In this document: positions 7,566 to 15,679 of the stretch, piece by piece
How the letters are laid out: every line of letters begins with the position of its first letter
Position numbering within the stretch: position 1 is the first letter of the stretch
Assembly (NCBI RefSeq): GCF_012034175.1
Contig: NZ_JAATEJ010000024.1
Span: forward strand, 62,001-126,000
Source: Actinacidiphila epipremni
GTDB taxonomy: Bacteria; Actinomycetota; Actinomycetes; Streptomycetales; Streptomycetaceae
Length of the DNA: 64,000 nt
Direction: 5' to 3'
Notes under the pieces: generated by a model
Told to the model about the DNA's origin: nothing
The model's input: only the letters and a program-made list of their open reading frames with translations
The model's database searches: none
Made by a program: the position numbers and the translations under genes

Positions 7566-9089
7566 CTACCTCGTCGACGACGGGGAGGCGTCGGGGCCGG
7601 GCGCTTCGCCGTAGATCTGGCGGTAGAGGTCGGCGCCGTCGGCGGTGGGTTGCGGGGGGCCTTCGGTGAGGTGGAAGGTGCGGGTGCCGTCGGGGCGGCG
7701 TTCGGCGCGCAGGAACAGGGCGTCGGGGCCGTACTGCTCGTGCAGGCTGGAGGCGAGGTCGTACAGGTGGGTGACGCAGACGATCTTCACGCCGGTCTCG
7801 CGCAGGGCGCGGAAGACCTGGCGGGCGATCTCGGAGCCCTCGCGTTCGTCGGTCGCGGCGAAGGACTCGTTGGACAGCAGGAGGCTGCCGGGGGTGAGGT
7901 GGTCGGCGATGGCGCTCATCCGGGCCAGCTCCTCGTCGAACTTGCCGCTGACCATCGCGGTGTCCTCCTCCCGGCGGAAGTGGGTGAACACCGCGTCGCG
8001 CAGGTCCGCGCGGAAGGCGTCGGCGCCGGTGAACATGCCGGCCTGCATCATGAGCTGGGCGAGGCCGACGCTGCGCAGGAAAGTCGACTTGCCTCCCTCG
8101 TTGGCGCCGGTGACGACCAGCAGGCCGCGCCCGTCGGCGTCGACGGTGTTGCCGACGACCGGCCCGTCGCGGCGCAGCGCCAGGCACACGTCGTACAGGC
8201 CCCGGCAGTTCAGCGCCGGGGTGCCGGCGGGCCGCGGCTGCGGGAAGCACACCGGGGAGTTCCGCGCGGCCAGCTCCTGGTGCAGGTTCAGGCAGGCGAC
8301 GTAGAAGCCGAGTTCGCGGCGCAGCATGGTGAAGAAGCCGAGGATGTGGTCGGCGGACCGGGCCAGCGCGTCGGCGGCCAGGGCGATGCCGCGCCCGCGC
8401 AGCTCGCCGAGGAACTGCGCGCCGGCCTCGTCGCGGTCCGGGACGCGGTAGGTGTACGAGGTGGGGTGGCCGCCGGTGAGGCGTTCGCGCCAGCCGGGCC
8501 GGGCGGGCGGTTCGCGCAGGACGTACCCGGTGCCGGCCAGGCCGCGGCCGAGGTGGGCGCTGATGTGGACGCCGCCGCGGAATCTCAGCCGGGTCAGGTG
8601 CTCCTCGACGGTGTCGAAGTAGGCGTCGTCGAGGTCGTCGGCGAGCATGGTGAAGAAGCGGCCGAAGCCGGGCGAGGCGAAGTCGGCGGCGTGCTCGTCG
8701 CGGATGTGCCGCAGCCGGTGCAGGTGGTCCACGAACAGGTCGAGCACCTGGACCGCGCGGGACAGGACGGAGTCCGCGGTGTGCAGGAAGCTGCCGAAGA
8801 CCCGCCGCTCGCGGGCGACGGCGCCGGCGGCGACCGCGTAGAGGTCGCGTACGACGTCGGGCCGGGCCAGCGCGTCGGCCAGGACCCCCTGGCGGTGCGC
8901 GATGACGCCGGCGTCGGGCACCGAGGTGAGCAGCACCCGGGAGGCGATGTCGCGCAGGTACGCGTCACCGCCGCCCATCGCGTCCAGCAGGGTGTCCAGG
9001 TCCAGGTCCCGGGTCAGGTCCGCCAGCTGCACGGGCAGTTCGGCCTGCCAGTCCGCGTCGTGGCCGGGGTGCAGCAGGAGCGTTTTCAT
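7566..9089 (-). CDS. MutS-like ATPase (copy A of a pair)
   Basis: 507 residues. ATG 9089 overlaps the stop of copy B (ATGA). The N-terminal 280 residues are helical and correspond to the MutS core/lever region. The C-terminus is the MutS/ABC-type ATPase: Walker A GANEGGKST, the switch region ARMSAIADHLTPGS, Walker B LLLSNESF, and the family's VTHLYDLA. The mismatch-reading N-terminal domain of true MutS (about 850 residues) is absent, so classical mismatch repair is unlikely. Shortened MutS homologues are known in fluoride-riboswitch operons, but their job there is not understood. It is the third gene of a unit that begins with the canonical riboswitch at 10899-10952. Confidence 0.85.
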   Translation of the reverse strand: MKTLLLHPGHDADWQAELPVQLADLTRDLDLDTLLDAMGGGDAYLRDIASRVLLTSVPDAGVIAHRQGVLADALARPDVVRDLYAVAAGAVARERRVFGSFLHTADSVLSRAVQVLDLFVDHLHRLRHIRDEHAADFASPGFGRFFTMLADDLDDAYFDTVEEHLTRLRFRGGVHISAHLGRGLAGTGYVLREPPARPGWRERLTGGHPTSYTYRVPDRDEAGAQFLGELRGRGIALAADALARSADHILGFFTMLRRELGFYVACLNLHQELAARNSPVCFPQPRPAGTPALNCRGLYDVCLALRRDGPVVGNTVDADGRGLLVVTGANEGGKSTFLRSVGLAQLMMQAGMFTGADAFRADLRDAVFTHFRREEDTAMVSGKFDEELARMSAIADHLTPGSLLLSNESFAATDEREGSEIARQVFRALRETGVKIVCVTHLYDLASSLHEQYGPDALFLRAERRPDGTRTFHLTEGPPQPTADGADLYRQIYGEAPGPDASPSSTR

Positions 9090-10624
9090 GACGCGATCCG
9101 TGCCTTGAGCTGCCGGTAGGTCAGCCGGTACTTCTCCGCGACGGACAGGGCGTGGGCGAGGCCGTCGGCGGGCCTGCGCACGACGCGGTACGTACGGTGG
9201 CCGGGGTCGTCGGGCGCCACGGTGCTGACCATGCTCACCGTGCTCGGCCCGAGCGAGGCGAGCTCGTCGACGAAGGTGACGCACACGCACAGCAGGTCGC
9301 GCGCGACGACGGCGCGCAGGACGCTCGTGCCCAGGAGCACGGCGTCGGCGAGGGTCGTCGAGGTGAAGACCTCGTTCATCACGACGACGCTGGACGGCGT
9401 GGCGCGCTGGAGGATCTCGTGGGTACGGACCAGGTCGTCGTACAGCTTGCCGCTGAGGTCGGCGAGGTTCTCGCCCTGCTCGAAGTGGGTGAAGACCTGG
9501 TCGCACAGGAAGAGCCGGGCCTGCGTACCGGGGACGGGGCACCCGAGGGCGGCCAGGTGGTGCAGCTGCCCGAAGGCGCGGGCGAAGGTGGTCTTGCCGC
9601 CCTGGTTGGGCCCGGAGACCACGATCACCCGCTCCGGGCCGGACAGCTCGACGTCGTTGAGCACCACCGGCGAGCCCTCGCGGACCAGCTTGGCGGCCAG
9701 GGCGAGGTCGAAGGTGTCGCGGACCAGGGTCTGCTTGGCGGTGTCGTCGACCTCCGGGAGGCAGAAGGCAAGACCTGCGGCCTTCAGCGGGGCGGTGAAG
9801 TCCAGATAGGCGAGATAGAACTGGATCTCCCGGTCGAACGCGGTCACCACCGGGTCCAGGAAGTCCCGGTGCGCCGCGAAGTGCGCGTCCAGCGCGGCGA
9901 ACGGCTCGGGGAAGAGCCGCGCCACCCGGTCCAGTACGGCCTCCTCGACGTGGTTCATGGCCAGGTTCGGGGCCGGCGGCGCCCGGTGGCCCGCGGTGTC
10001 CTCCTGCCCGAACCGCTCGAAGACCGCCACGACCCGGGCGCCGTAGTCGGCCTGCTCCTCGTATCCGCTCACGCGGACCCGGCCCCCGCTGATGTGCAGG
10101 CTGTAGCGGATCTCCGCCAGCCGCGCCCGCAGCGCCGCCGTGGACTCGGCCAGCGCGGTGAATCGGGCGTCGCCCGCATACGCGGCCAGGTACTCGTGCA
10201 CCGCGCGCAGCCCCGCCGAGCGCAGGTCCCGGCCCGCGAGCAGCGCGGTGACCTCGCGGACCGCCGCGCAGTAGGTGCCGATCGCGTCGACGAGCAGGCT
10301 CTCGCGCTGGTAGGGGTGGTGCAGCTCGCGCGCCTGCCGGACCTGCTGCCGCATGGCGCGCAGCCCCGCCCCGAAGGCGGCGAGCCCCGCGGCCAACTCC
10401 GGGTCCGCCAGGTCGCGGAAGACGTCCTGCCGGTGGGTGACGGTGGCCAGGGTGCGGATCGGGGTGTGGAAGAACGGCGCGAGCGCGTACTCCCCGCGCC
10501 CGGACACCAGCGCGCCGACCACCTGGTCCAGATGCAGGTCGGCGAAGAACGCCGGCTCCTGCGTCCGGGGAAGTTCCGCGTCAGCCGCGTCGGTGAACAG
10601 CACGCTCGGCGGCGCCGCGGTCAT
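9086..10624 (-). CDS. MutS-like ATPase (copy B of a pair)
   Basis: 512 residues. The ATG overlaps the stop of the small upstream ORF (ATGA). It has the same layout as copy A: a long helical core, then an ATPase with Walker A SGPNQGGKTT, a DQVFTHFEQGENLADLSGKL switch segment, Walker B SSVVVMNEVF and VCVTFVDELASLG. The two copies are clearly homologous but far from identical, so they probably form a heterodimer. Like copy A it lacks the mismatch-recognition domain. Translation is coupled down the whole unit by ATGA overlaps, so the riboswitch at the head should control both ATPases together. Confidence 0.85.
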   Translation of the reverse strand: MTAAPPSVLFTDAADAELPRTQEPAFFADLHLDQVVGALVSGRGEYALAPFFHTPIRTLATVTHRQDVFRDLADPELAAGLAAFGAGLRAMRQQVRQARELHHPYQRESLLVDAIGTYCAAVREVTALLAGRDLRSAGLRAVHEYLAAYAGDARFTALAESTAALRARLAEIRYSLHISGGRVRVSGYEEQADYGARVVAVFERFGQEDTAGHRAPPAPNLAMNHVEEAVLDRVARLFPEPFAALDAHFAAHRDFLDPVVTAFDREIQFYLAYLDFTAPLKAAGLAFCLPEVDDTAKQTLVRDTFDLALAAKLVREGSPVVLNDVELSGPERVIVVSGPNQGGKTTFARAFGQLHHLAALGCPVPGTQARLFLCDQVFTHFEQGENLADLSGKLYDDLVRTHEILQRATPSSVVVMNEVFTSTTLADAVLLGTSVLRAVVARDLLCVCVTFVDELASLGPSTVSMVSTVAPDDPGHRTYRVVRRPADGLAHALSVAEKYRLTYRQLKARIAS

Positions 10625-10851
10625 GCCCCGCCCCCGGGCAGCAGGACCCCGACCTCGTCGCAGGCCGCCTGGCCGGCGCCGGTGGGCTCGTCGAGCCGCG
10701 GGAGGACGGGCACCGCGATGAGCAGCGGCACGGTGAGGGAGGAGCAGGCCATCGCCGGCACCGGCGCCGCGAGGAAGAAGGGACCGGCAACCACCCGCCG
10801 GACGGCGGAAGTCCCGGCCGCGCCGTCGTATGTCGCGCGCAACGCTCTCAT
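10621..10851 (-). CDS. 76-residue hypothetical protein directly behind the fluoride riboswitch
   Basis: ATG 10851 has a strong Shine-Dalgarno (GGTGGAGG) five bases away, and its stop overlaps the start of MutS-like copy B. The peptide is hydrophobic in the middle (VVAGPFFLAAPVPAMA, LTVPLLIAVPVL) and ends in a glycine-rich tail. It does not look like a CrcB/Fluc channel, which is longer and has different motifs. It may be a small membrane protein, a decayed gene, or a leader ORF through which ribosomes enter the MutS pair. The riboswitch appears to act on this ribosome-binding site. Confidence 0.45.
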   Translation of the reverse strand: MRALRATYDGAAGTSAVRRVVAGPFFLAAPVPAMACSSLTVPLLIAVPVLPRLDEPTGAGQAACDEVGVLLPGGGA

Positions 10852-10871
10852 CGGGGCCTCCACCGGGACAC

Positions 10872-10893
10872 GGGCACCACGAACTCGGTGCCC
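10872..10893 (-). other. Stable hairpin between the riboswitch aptamer and its start codon
   Basis: GGGCACC and GGTGCCC form a 7-base-pair stem with an 8-base loop between the aptamer and the Shine-Dalgarno of the 76-residue ORF. No T-run follows, so it is not an intrinsic terminator. It probably brings the aptamer 3' strand and the Shine-Dalgarno close together so that they can pair when fluoride is absent. Confidence 0.6.
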
Positions 10894-10898
10894 TTGAT

Positions 10899-10952
10899 CG
10901 GTAGAAGCCATCAGCGGCGCACAACCGCGGTCGAAGGCGGGCCTCATCGCCT
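10899..10952 (-). promoter_or_regulatory. Fluoride riboswitch (crcB motif), canonical
   Basis: Read on the minus strand from 10952, P1 is AGGCG-ATGAGGCC-CGCCT, with the invariant AUG at the start of its loop. P2 is GCGG closed by CCGC. The joiner is the invariant TGAT. GGCTTC then pairs with GAGGCC of the P1 loop to form the pseudoknot, and the 3' end is TACC. This matches the fluoride aptamer of Thermotoga in architecture and core bases. The aptamer 3' strand CTTCTACC can also pair with GGTGGAGG, the Shine-Dalgarno of the ORF at 10851, which suggests that fluoride binding frees ribosome entry. Confidence 0.9.
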
Positions 10953-11076
10953 GCGTTCCATGCTGGGCGCGGGCCGTGGCACTGTCAACGCCCCCGGGGG
11001 CGTGTCGCGCGGATCGGCCGCCGCCGGGCGCTGTCGCCGCCCGGCACCCCGGGCTCCCGTAGGGTCCGGCCCGGCC

Positions 11077-11622
11077 TCAGGCGATGTCCAGCCAGACGCC
11101 GATCCAGGCGATGGCGACGCCGCCGATGCCCATGGCGACGGTCCAGACGGCCACCCGGCCGGCGAACAGCCGCCCCAGCAGACCGCCGAAGGCCGCGAGG
11201 GCGAGCACGCCCAGCACCACGACGATCCATGACACGTCCGGCAGCGCGGCCCCGACCAGCAGCGGCACGGCGGCGCCGAGGAAGCTCGCGGCGCAGGCCA
11301 CGGCGGTGGCGGCCAGGGACCTGGTCGCCGCGATACGGCCGAGCCGGGTGGTGGCCAGGTGCCCGCGGGCGGTGAGGTTCAGCTCGCGCGAGGCGCGTAC
11401 GAGGTTGGCGCGGCCCTCGGCGTACTCGGCGACGAAGACCGAGAACGCCGCGGTCACCAGCGCGGCCCCGCCGACCCGGAAGGCCAGCCCGTACGTGACG
11501 CGCGAGCCGCCGCCGACGAGCGAGCCGGCCGTCAGCGTCAGCGCGTTGAGCAGCCCGTCCACGGTCCCGAGCGTCAGGGGCAGCAGGAAGCGGGCGAGCA
11601 GGCGGCGCACCGGCTGGCTCAT
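11077..11622 (-). CDS. VIT family (CCC1/VIT1-like) membrane protein
   Basis: 181 residues with about five membrane segments. The first carries DGLLNALTLTAGSLVGG. The cytosolic part has the family-like acidic/basic FVAEYAEGRANLVRASREL. VIT/CCC1 proteins move Fe2+ or Mn2+ across membranes. Here the metal-binding glutamates are fewer than in plant VIT1, so transport activity is uncertain. The ATG overlaps the stop of the DUF211 gene (ATGA), so the two are one unit. It lies between the fluoride island and the siderophore locus; whether either controls it is unclear. Confidence 0.7.
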   Translation of the reverse strand: MSQPVRRLLARFLLPLTLGTVDGLLNALTLTAGSLVGGGSRVTYGLAFRVGGAALVTAAFSVFVAEYAEGRANLVRASRELNLTARGHLATTRLGRIAATRSLAATAVACAASFLGAAVPLLVGAALPDVSWIVVVLGVLALAAFGGLLGRLFAGRVAVWTVAMGIGGVAIAWIGVWLDIA

Positions 11623-11903
11623 CGCGAGCGCGGCGTCCCGTTCAGCAGGTAGTCGCCGGCCACGATCTCGTCGAAGCTGTGCACCACCGCGCCGGTGTGC
11701 TCGATCGCCCGCACCAGCGCCTCGACCTCGATGTCGTCCCCCTCGACCGTCATGTTCGTGCCCACGGTCTCGATGTCGATCTCCGTCACGGTGATGTTCA
11801 CCGCGTTCACCCCCGGCAGCGCCTCGACGATCCGCGCGAGGTCCACCAGATCGGGCTCACTGATCGCCTTGTCGACATCCATCACGAGCCGTCGGACCGG
11901 CAT
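11619..11903 (-). CDS. DUF211 domain protein
   Basis: 94 residues, start chosen at ATG 11903 where the conserved N-terminus MPVRRLVMDVDKAISEP begins. The hallmark stretches GVNAVNITVTEIDIETVGTN, EGDDIEVEALVRAIEHTGAV and HSFDEIVAG make the family clear. DUF211 proteins are small ferredoxin-like-fold proteins of unknown biochemical role, often found beside membrane or metal-related genes. It is translationally coupled to the VIT-like protein that follows, so I infer a soluble partner for that membrane protein. Confidence 0.88.
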   Translation of the reverse strand: MPVRRLVMDVDKAISEPDLVDLARIVEALPGVNAVNITVTEIDIETVGTNMTVEGDDIEVEALVRAIEHTGAVVHSFDEIVAGDYLLNGTPRSR

Positions 11904-12204
11904 GCGCGCGCTCCTCTTCTCTCCCGCCCGGGCGAACCCCGGCACGAGCGGCCCATTGTCCGATCGCGCGGCGCCGGCGCCGGCACGACACGCCAGGAAG
12001 CACTTAGCAGGGCCGGCGGACGGCAGCCGCGGTCGCGGGCCCCCGCTTGCCCCGGGCCTTGCACCCGCCGCTACGGCGCCGGATCGCGAAGGTGACCCGG
12101 CGTCATCGACACGGCACCAAAGTATGGTTAGGCTAACCTAAGTTCCTGACGTGGTGTCGAGCCGGCGGGCCCTGCCCGTCGTGCGATCTGGAGGACTTGA
12201 CGTC
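11904..12204. other. Divergent intergenic region between the DUF211 unit and the siderophore locus
   Basis: About 300 bases. It must contain the promoter of the minus-strand DUF211-VIT pair and, at its right end, the iron-regulated promoter of the siderophore genes with the iron box at 12123-12141. I see no gene, tRNA or riboswitch-like structure in the rest. Confidence 0.6.
12123..12141 (+). promoter_or_regulatory. Iron box (DmdR1/IdeR operator) before the dihydroxybenzoate genes
   Basis: TATGGTTAGGCTAACCTAA matches the 19-base actinobacterial iron-box palindrome TTAGGTTAGGCTAACCTAA except near the left edge. It lies about 130 bases before the dehydrogenase gene. Binding of the Fe2+-loaded DmdR/IdeR repressor here would switch the siderophore genes off when iron is sufficient. 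Confidence 0.9.
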
Positions 12205-12276
12205 GTGGTGAGCCGCTCTTCGATCCGTTGTGCCCGCCGGCGCGGCAACGCCGGGCGAGAGGCGGTGGCGCCGTGA
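12205..12276 (+). CDS. Possible 23-residue leader peptide coupled to the first siderophore gene
   Basis: A TGGAGG Shine-Dalgarno at 12189-12194 precedes GTG 12205. The frame encodes a short arginine-rich peptide ([17 protein letters not shown] then six residues) and its TGA overlaps the GTG start of the dehydrogenase at 12273 (GTGA). This is the arrangement used for translational coupling. The peptide has four arginines and one cysteine in its middle. It may instead be chance, as the region is GC-rich. Confidence 0.4.
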   Translation: MVSRSSIRCARRRGNAGREAVAP

Positions 12277-13067
12277 GCCCCGAGCGGGAACTCTCCGGCC
12301 GGGTCGCGCTCGTGACCGGGGCCGCCCGGGGGATCGGGGCCGCCGTCGTCGAGGCGCTGGCCGGCCGGGGCGCGCGGGTGCTCGCCGCCGACGTGGACGC
12401 CGAGCGGGTGGCGGCGCTGGCCGGCCGGAGCGAAGGCCGGGTCGTCGCCCGCGCGTTGGACGTGACCGACGCCGCGGCGGTGGAAAGCGCGGTCGCCGAG
12501 GCCGAGCGGACCCTGGGGCCTTTGGACATCGCCGTCAACGTGGCGGGCGTGCTGCGTATGTCGCCCGTGGTGGACCTCAACGACGCCGACTGGGCGGCGG
12601 TGTTCGCCGTCAACACCGGCGGTGTCCTGCACCTCTCGCGGGCCGCCGCCCGCCGGATGGTCGCCCGGGGCCGCGGCAGCATCGTCACCGTGGCCTCCAA
12701 CGCGGCCGGCGTGCCGCGCAGCGGTATGGCCGCCTACGCCGCCTCCAAGGCCGCCGCGGTGATGTTCACCAAATGCCTCGGGCTGGAGGTCGCGCCGTAC
12801 GGAGTGCGCTGCAACACCGTCTGCCCGGGCTCCACGGCCACCGACATGCAGTTCGCCCTGTGGGAGGGGACGCCGGGAGGTGCCGGCAACGGGCGGCGCG
12901 CGGTCATCGAGGGGGACCTGGCCTCGTACCGCACGGGCATCCCGCTGGGCCGGATCGCCGAGCCCTCCGACATCGCCGACGCCGTCGCCTTCCTGGCCTC
13001 CGACCGGGCCCGGCACATCACCCTGCACGACCTCTACGTGGACGGCGGCGCCACCCTGCGCGCCTGA
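12273..13067 (+). CDS. dhbA: 2,3-dihydro-2,3-dihydroxybenzoate dehydrogenase
   Basis: A 264-residue classical short-chain dehydrogenase. It has the NAD-binding GAARGIG near the N-terminus, NVAGVL, the catalytic serine region [13 protein letters not shown] and the YAASK active-site tyrosine/lysine, ending VDGGATLRA. The TDMQFALW segment is typical of the EntA/DhbA subgroup. It oxidises 2,3-dihydro-2,3-dihydroxybenzoate to 2,3-dihydroxybenzoate (DHB), the last step of catechol synthesis. GTG 12273 was chosen for its GAGAGGCGG site and overlap with the leader ORF. The AMP ligase and isochorismatase follow in the order usual for catecholate siderophore loci. Confidence 0.92.
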   Translation: MSPERELSGRVALVTGAARGIGAAVVEALAGRGARVLAADVDAERVAALAGRSEGRVVARALDVTDAAAVESAVAEAERTLGPLDIAVNVAGVLRMSPVVDLNDADWAAVFAVNTGGVLHLSRAAARRMVARGRGSIVTVASNAAGVPRSGMAAYAASKAAAVMFTKCLGLEVAPYGVRCNTVCPGSTATDMQFALWEGTPGGAGNGRRAVIEGDLASYRTGIPLGRIAEPSDIADAVAFLASDRARHITLHDLYVDGGATLRA

Positions 13068-13144
13068 CCGGCGCGCGGCCCAGCCGTCCGCCCCGAGCCG
13101 TCCGCCGCCAGCCGTCCGCCACCGAACACCGCGGGAGCTTCGCT

Positions 13145-14821
13145 GTGACCACAGAACCCATGCCGGCCCGGCCCAGGGCGGTCCCGGCGCTGACCCCTGG
13201 CGTGGACGCGCCCACCTGGCCCGAGGAGTTCGCCGAGCGCTACCGCCGGGCGGGCCACTGGCGCGGCGAGACCCTCGGCGGCATGCTCCGCGCGCGGGCC
13301 GCCGCCCACCCCGACCGGATCGCCCTGGTCGACCCGCAGCCGGAGCGCCGCAGCTGGACGTACCGGCGGCTGGACGAGGCCGCCGACCGGCTCGCCGCCG
13401 GGTTCGCCGGCCGCGGGATCGGCCCTGGCGACCGGGTCGTCGTCCAGCTCCCCAACGTCGGCGAGTTCGTCGAAGTGGTGTTCGCGCTGTCCCGGATCGG
13501 CGCGCTGCCCGTCTTCGCGCTGCCGGCCCACCGCGACACCGAGATCGCGCATTTCTGCTCCCTGTCCGGGGCCGTCGCCTATGTGGTCCCGGACGTGCAC
13601 GCCGGCTTCGACCACCGCGAGCTCGCCGAGCGCGTCCGGCGGCGATCGCCCGCCCTGCGCGAGGTGTTCGTGGCCGGGGAGCCCGGCGCGCACACCGCGC
13701 TCGCGGACCTGCCCCGCGACCCGGCGGGGCCGCTGCCCGGCCCGGAGCCGCACGAGCTGGCCTTCCTCCAGCTGTCGGGCGGCACGACGGGCATGTCCAA
13801 GCTGATCCCGCGCACGCACGACGACTACCTCTACTCGGTGCGCGGCTCCGCCGGGATCTGCGGCGTCGGCCCGCGGACCCGCTTTCTCGTCGTCCTCCCC
13901 GCGGCCCACAACTTCCCCATGAGCAGCCCCGGTTGGCTCGGCACGCTGTACGGCGGCGGCACCGTCGTGCTGTGCCCGCAACCCGACCCGGCCACCGCCT
14001 TCGCGCTGATCGGGCAGGAGCGGATCACCATGACCGGGCTGGTGCCGCCGCTCGTCGCGCTGTGGACGGACGCCGCCGCGCGCGGTACGGGCGACCTGGG
14101 CAGCCTGGAGCTGGTCCTGGTCGGCGGCGCCAAGTACGGAGAGCAGGCGGCCCGCCGGCTCGAACCGGCGCTCGGGTGCAGGCTGATGCAGGTCTTCGGG
14201 ATGGCCGAGGGACTGGTCAACTACACCCGGCTCGACGACGATCCGGAGACGGTCGTCACCACGCAGGGCCGGCCGATCTCGCCCGACGACGAGGTCAGGA
14301 TCGTCGACGACGACGGCCGGGACGTACCCGAGGGCGAGTGCGGGCAGCTGCTCACCCGGGGCCCCTACACCATCCGCGGCTACTGGCGCGCCCCCGAGCA
14401 CAACGCCGCGGCCTTCACCGCGGACGGCTTCTACCGCACCGGTGACCTCGTGCGCCGTACGCCCAGCGGCCATCTGGTGGTCGAGGGCCGCGCCAAGGAC
14501 CAGATCAACCGCGGCGGGGAGAAGTTCGCCCCGGGGGAGATCGAGGACATCATCCTGGCCCACCCCGCGGTGCGCGACGTCGCCCTGGTCGCCGTGCCCG
14601 ACGAGTACCTCGGCGAGCGCACCCTCGCCCATGTGATCCTGCGCCCGGACACCGACCCGCCGACGCCCGCCCAGATCAAGGCGTTCGTACGGGAGCGCGG
14701 CGTCGCCGCCTACAAGATCCCCGACCTCGTCCGCTTCGTGGACGTCTTCCCGCACACCGGTGTCGGCAAGGTCAGCAGATCGGGGCTGCGGTCGGCCGCG
14801 GCCTCCCGCGAACAGCGCTGA
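13145..14821 (+). CDS. dhbE: 2,3-dihydroxybenzoate-AMP ligase
   Basis: 558 residues, GTG start with GGGAG eight bases upstream. An adenylate-forming enzyme of the EntE/DhbE type, with the P-loop-like [18 protein letters not shown], the aryl-acid pocket segment [13 protein letters not shown], the A5-like [21 protein letters not shown] and the C-terminal lysine region [13 protein letters not shown]...GKVSRSGL. It activates DHB (here perhaps 4-chloro-DHB) as the acyl-adenylate and loads it on the phosphopantetheine arm of the free aryl carrier protein at 18542. Whether its pocket prefers the chlorinated acid cannot be read by eye. Confidence 0.93.
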   Translation: MTTEPMPARPRAVPALTPGVDAPTWPEEFAERYRRAGHWRGETLGGMLRARAAAHPDRIALVDPQPERRSWTYRRLDEAADRLAAGFAGRGIGPGDRVVVQLPNVGEFVEVVFALSRIGALPVFALPAHRDTEIAHFCSLSGAVAYVVPDVHAGFDHRELAERVRRRSPALREVFVAGEPGAHTALADLPRDPAGPLPGPEPHELAFLQLSGGTTGMSKLIPRTHDDYLYSVRGSAGICGVGPRTRFLVVLPAAHNFPMSSPGWLGTLYGGGTVVLCPQPDPATAFALIGQERITMTGLVPPLVALWTDAAARGTGDLGSLELVLVGGAKYGEQAARRLEPALGCRLMQVFGMAEGLVNYTRLDDDPETVVTTQGRPISPDDEVRIVDDDGRDVPEGECGQLLTRGPYTIRGYWRAPEHNAAAFTADGFYRTGDLVRRTPSGHLVVEGRAKDQINRGGEKFAPGEIEDIILAHPAVRDVALVAVPDEYLGERTLAHVILRPDTDPPTPAQIKAFVRERGVAAYKIPDLVRFVDVFPHTGVGKVSRSGLRSAAASREQR

Positions 14822-14836
14822 AAGGCCGGTCTCCGC

Positions 14837-15469
14837 ATGGCACTTCCCATCATCGCCTCCTACCCGTTCCCGGACGCCGGCCGGCTGCCGGCCAACCGGG
14901 TGTCCTGGACCGTGGACCCGCGCCGCGCGCTGCTGCTCGTGCACGACCTCCAGCAGCACTTCCTCGCGGCCTTCCCCGCCGGCGCGCCGCCGCTGCCCGG
15001 CATGCTGGCCAACACCGCCCGGCTGCTGGCGCGGGCCCGCCGCGCCGGGGTTCCGGTGGTCTACTCGGTGCAGCGCGGCGGCCAGACGCCCGAGGAACGC
15101 GGGCTCCAGCTCGACTTCTGGGGCCCGGGGGTGGCCGACGACCCCGAGGCGCTCGCGATCCCGGACGCGGTGGCCCCCGGGCCCGGGGACACGCTGCTGA
15201 CCAAGTGGAAGTACAGCGCCTTCGTCCGTACCGATCTCGCCGAGCGGATGCGGGAGCAGGGACGCGACCAGCTGGTGATCGCCGGGGTGTACGCGCACAT
15301 CGGCGTGATGACGACGGCGTGCGACGCGTGGATGCGCGACATCCGGGCCTTCGTCGTCGCCGACGCCGTCGCCGACTTCTCCCGCGAGGACCACGAGATG
15401 GCGCTGCGCTGGGCGGCCGGCCGCTGCGCCGTGGTGACCACGACCGATGAGGTCGTCGCACGTCTGTGA
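14837..15469 (+). CDS. dhbB: Isochorismatase without a carrier domain
   Basis: 210 residues. It has the EntB/PhzD-like N-terminus MALPIIASYPFP, the catalytic aspartate in LLVHDLQQHF, the lysine in LTKWKYSAF and GVYAHIGVMTTACDAWMRDI. It hydrolyses isochorismate to 2,3-dihydro-2,3-dihydroxybenzoate and pyruvate. EntB and DhbB usually carry a C-terminal aryl carrier domain. Here the protein ends right after the isochorismatase fold, and the carrier is encoded separately at 18542-18781. Confidence 0.92.
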   Translation: MALPIIASYPFPDAGRLPANRVSWTVDPRRALLLVHDLQQHFLAAFPAGAPPLPGMLANTARLLARARRAGVPVVYSVQRGGQTPEERGLQLDFWGPGVADDPEALAIPDAVAPGPGDTLLTKWKYSAFVRTDLAERMREQGRDQLVIAGVYAHIGVMTTACDAWMRDIRAFVVADAVADFSREDHEMALRWAAGRCAVVTTTDEVVARL

Positions 15470-15525
15470 CCCCGGCCGGCCCTGCCGTCCCCTCGGGCGC
15501 ATTGACCACCCCGTTGCGGATCAAC

Positions 15526-15544
15526 TAAGGTAAGCCTTACCTAA
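15526..15544 (+). promoter_or_regulatory. Second iron box, before the halogenase operon
   Basis: TAAGGTAAGCCTTACCTAA is a perfect 19-base palindrome apart from its centre and fits the DmdR/IdeR consensus. It lies about 135 bases before the halogenase start and marks a second iron-repressed promoter that should drive the halogenase, isochorismate synthase, carrier protein, reductase, binding protein, NRPS and exporter. Confidence 0.93.
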
Positions 15545-15679
15545 GTTCGATCACGGCTTGTGCGACACCCGGCCTCCCGTGCCGGCGGGCACGGGCCCTG
15601 TGCCAGGAACGACGGCCGCCTGCTGGCTCGGGCAGCCCATGAACCATCTGCCCCGGTGTCGACCCCAGGGAGAAACCTC

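Noticed and set aside
10621-10851. Small ORF behind the fluoride riboswitch as a CrcB/Fluc fluoride channel
   Set aside because: Too short, and it lacks the Gly-rich and Asn-containing motifs of CrcB. Only a generic hydrophobic stretch is present.
13034-15502. Long minus-strand frame opposite the AMP ligase and isochorismatase
   Set aside because: Arg/Gly/Val/His-rich translation without any domain. The plus-strand genes are clear.
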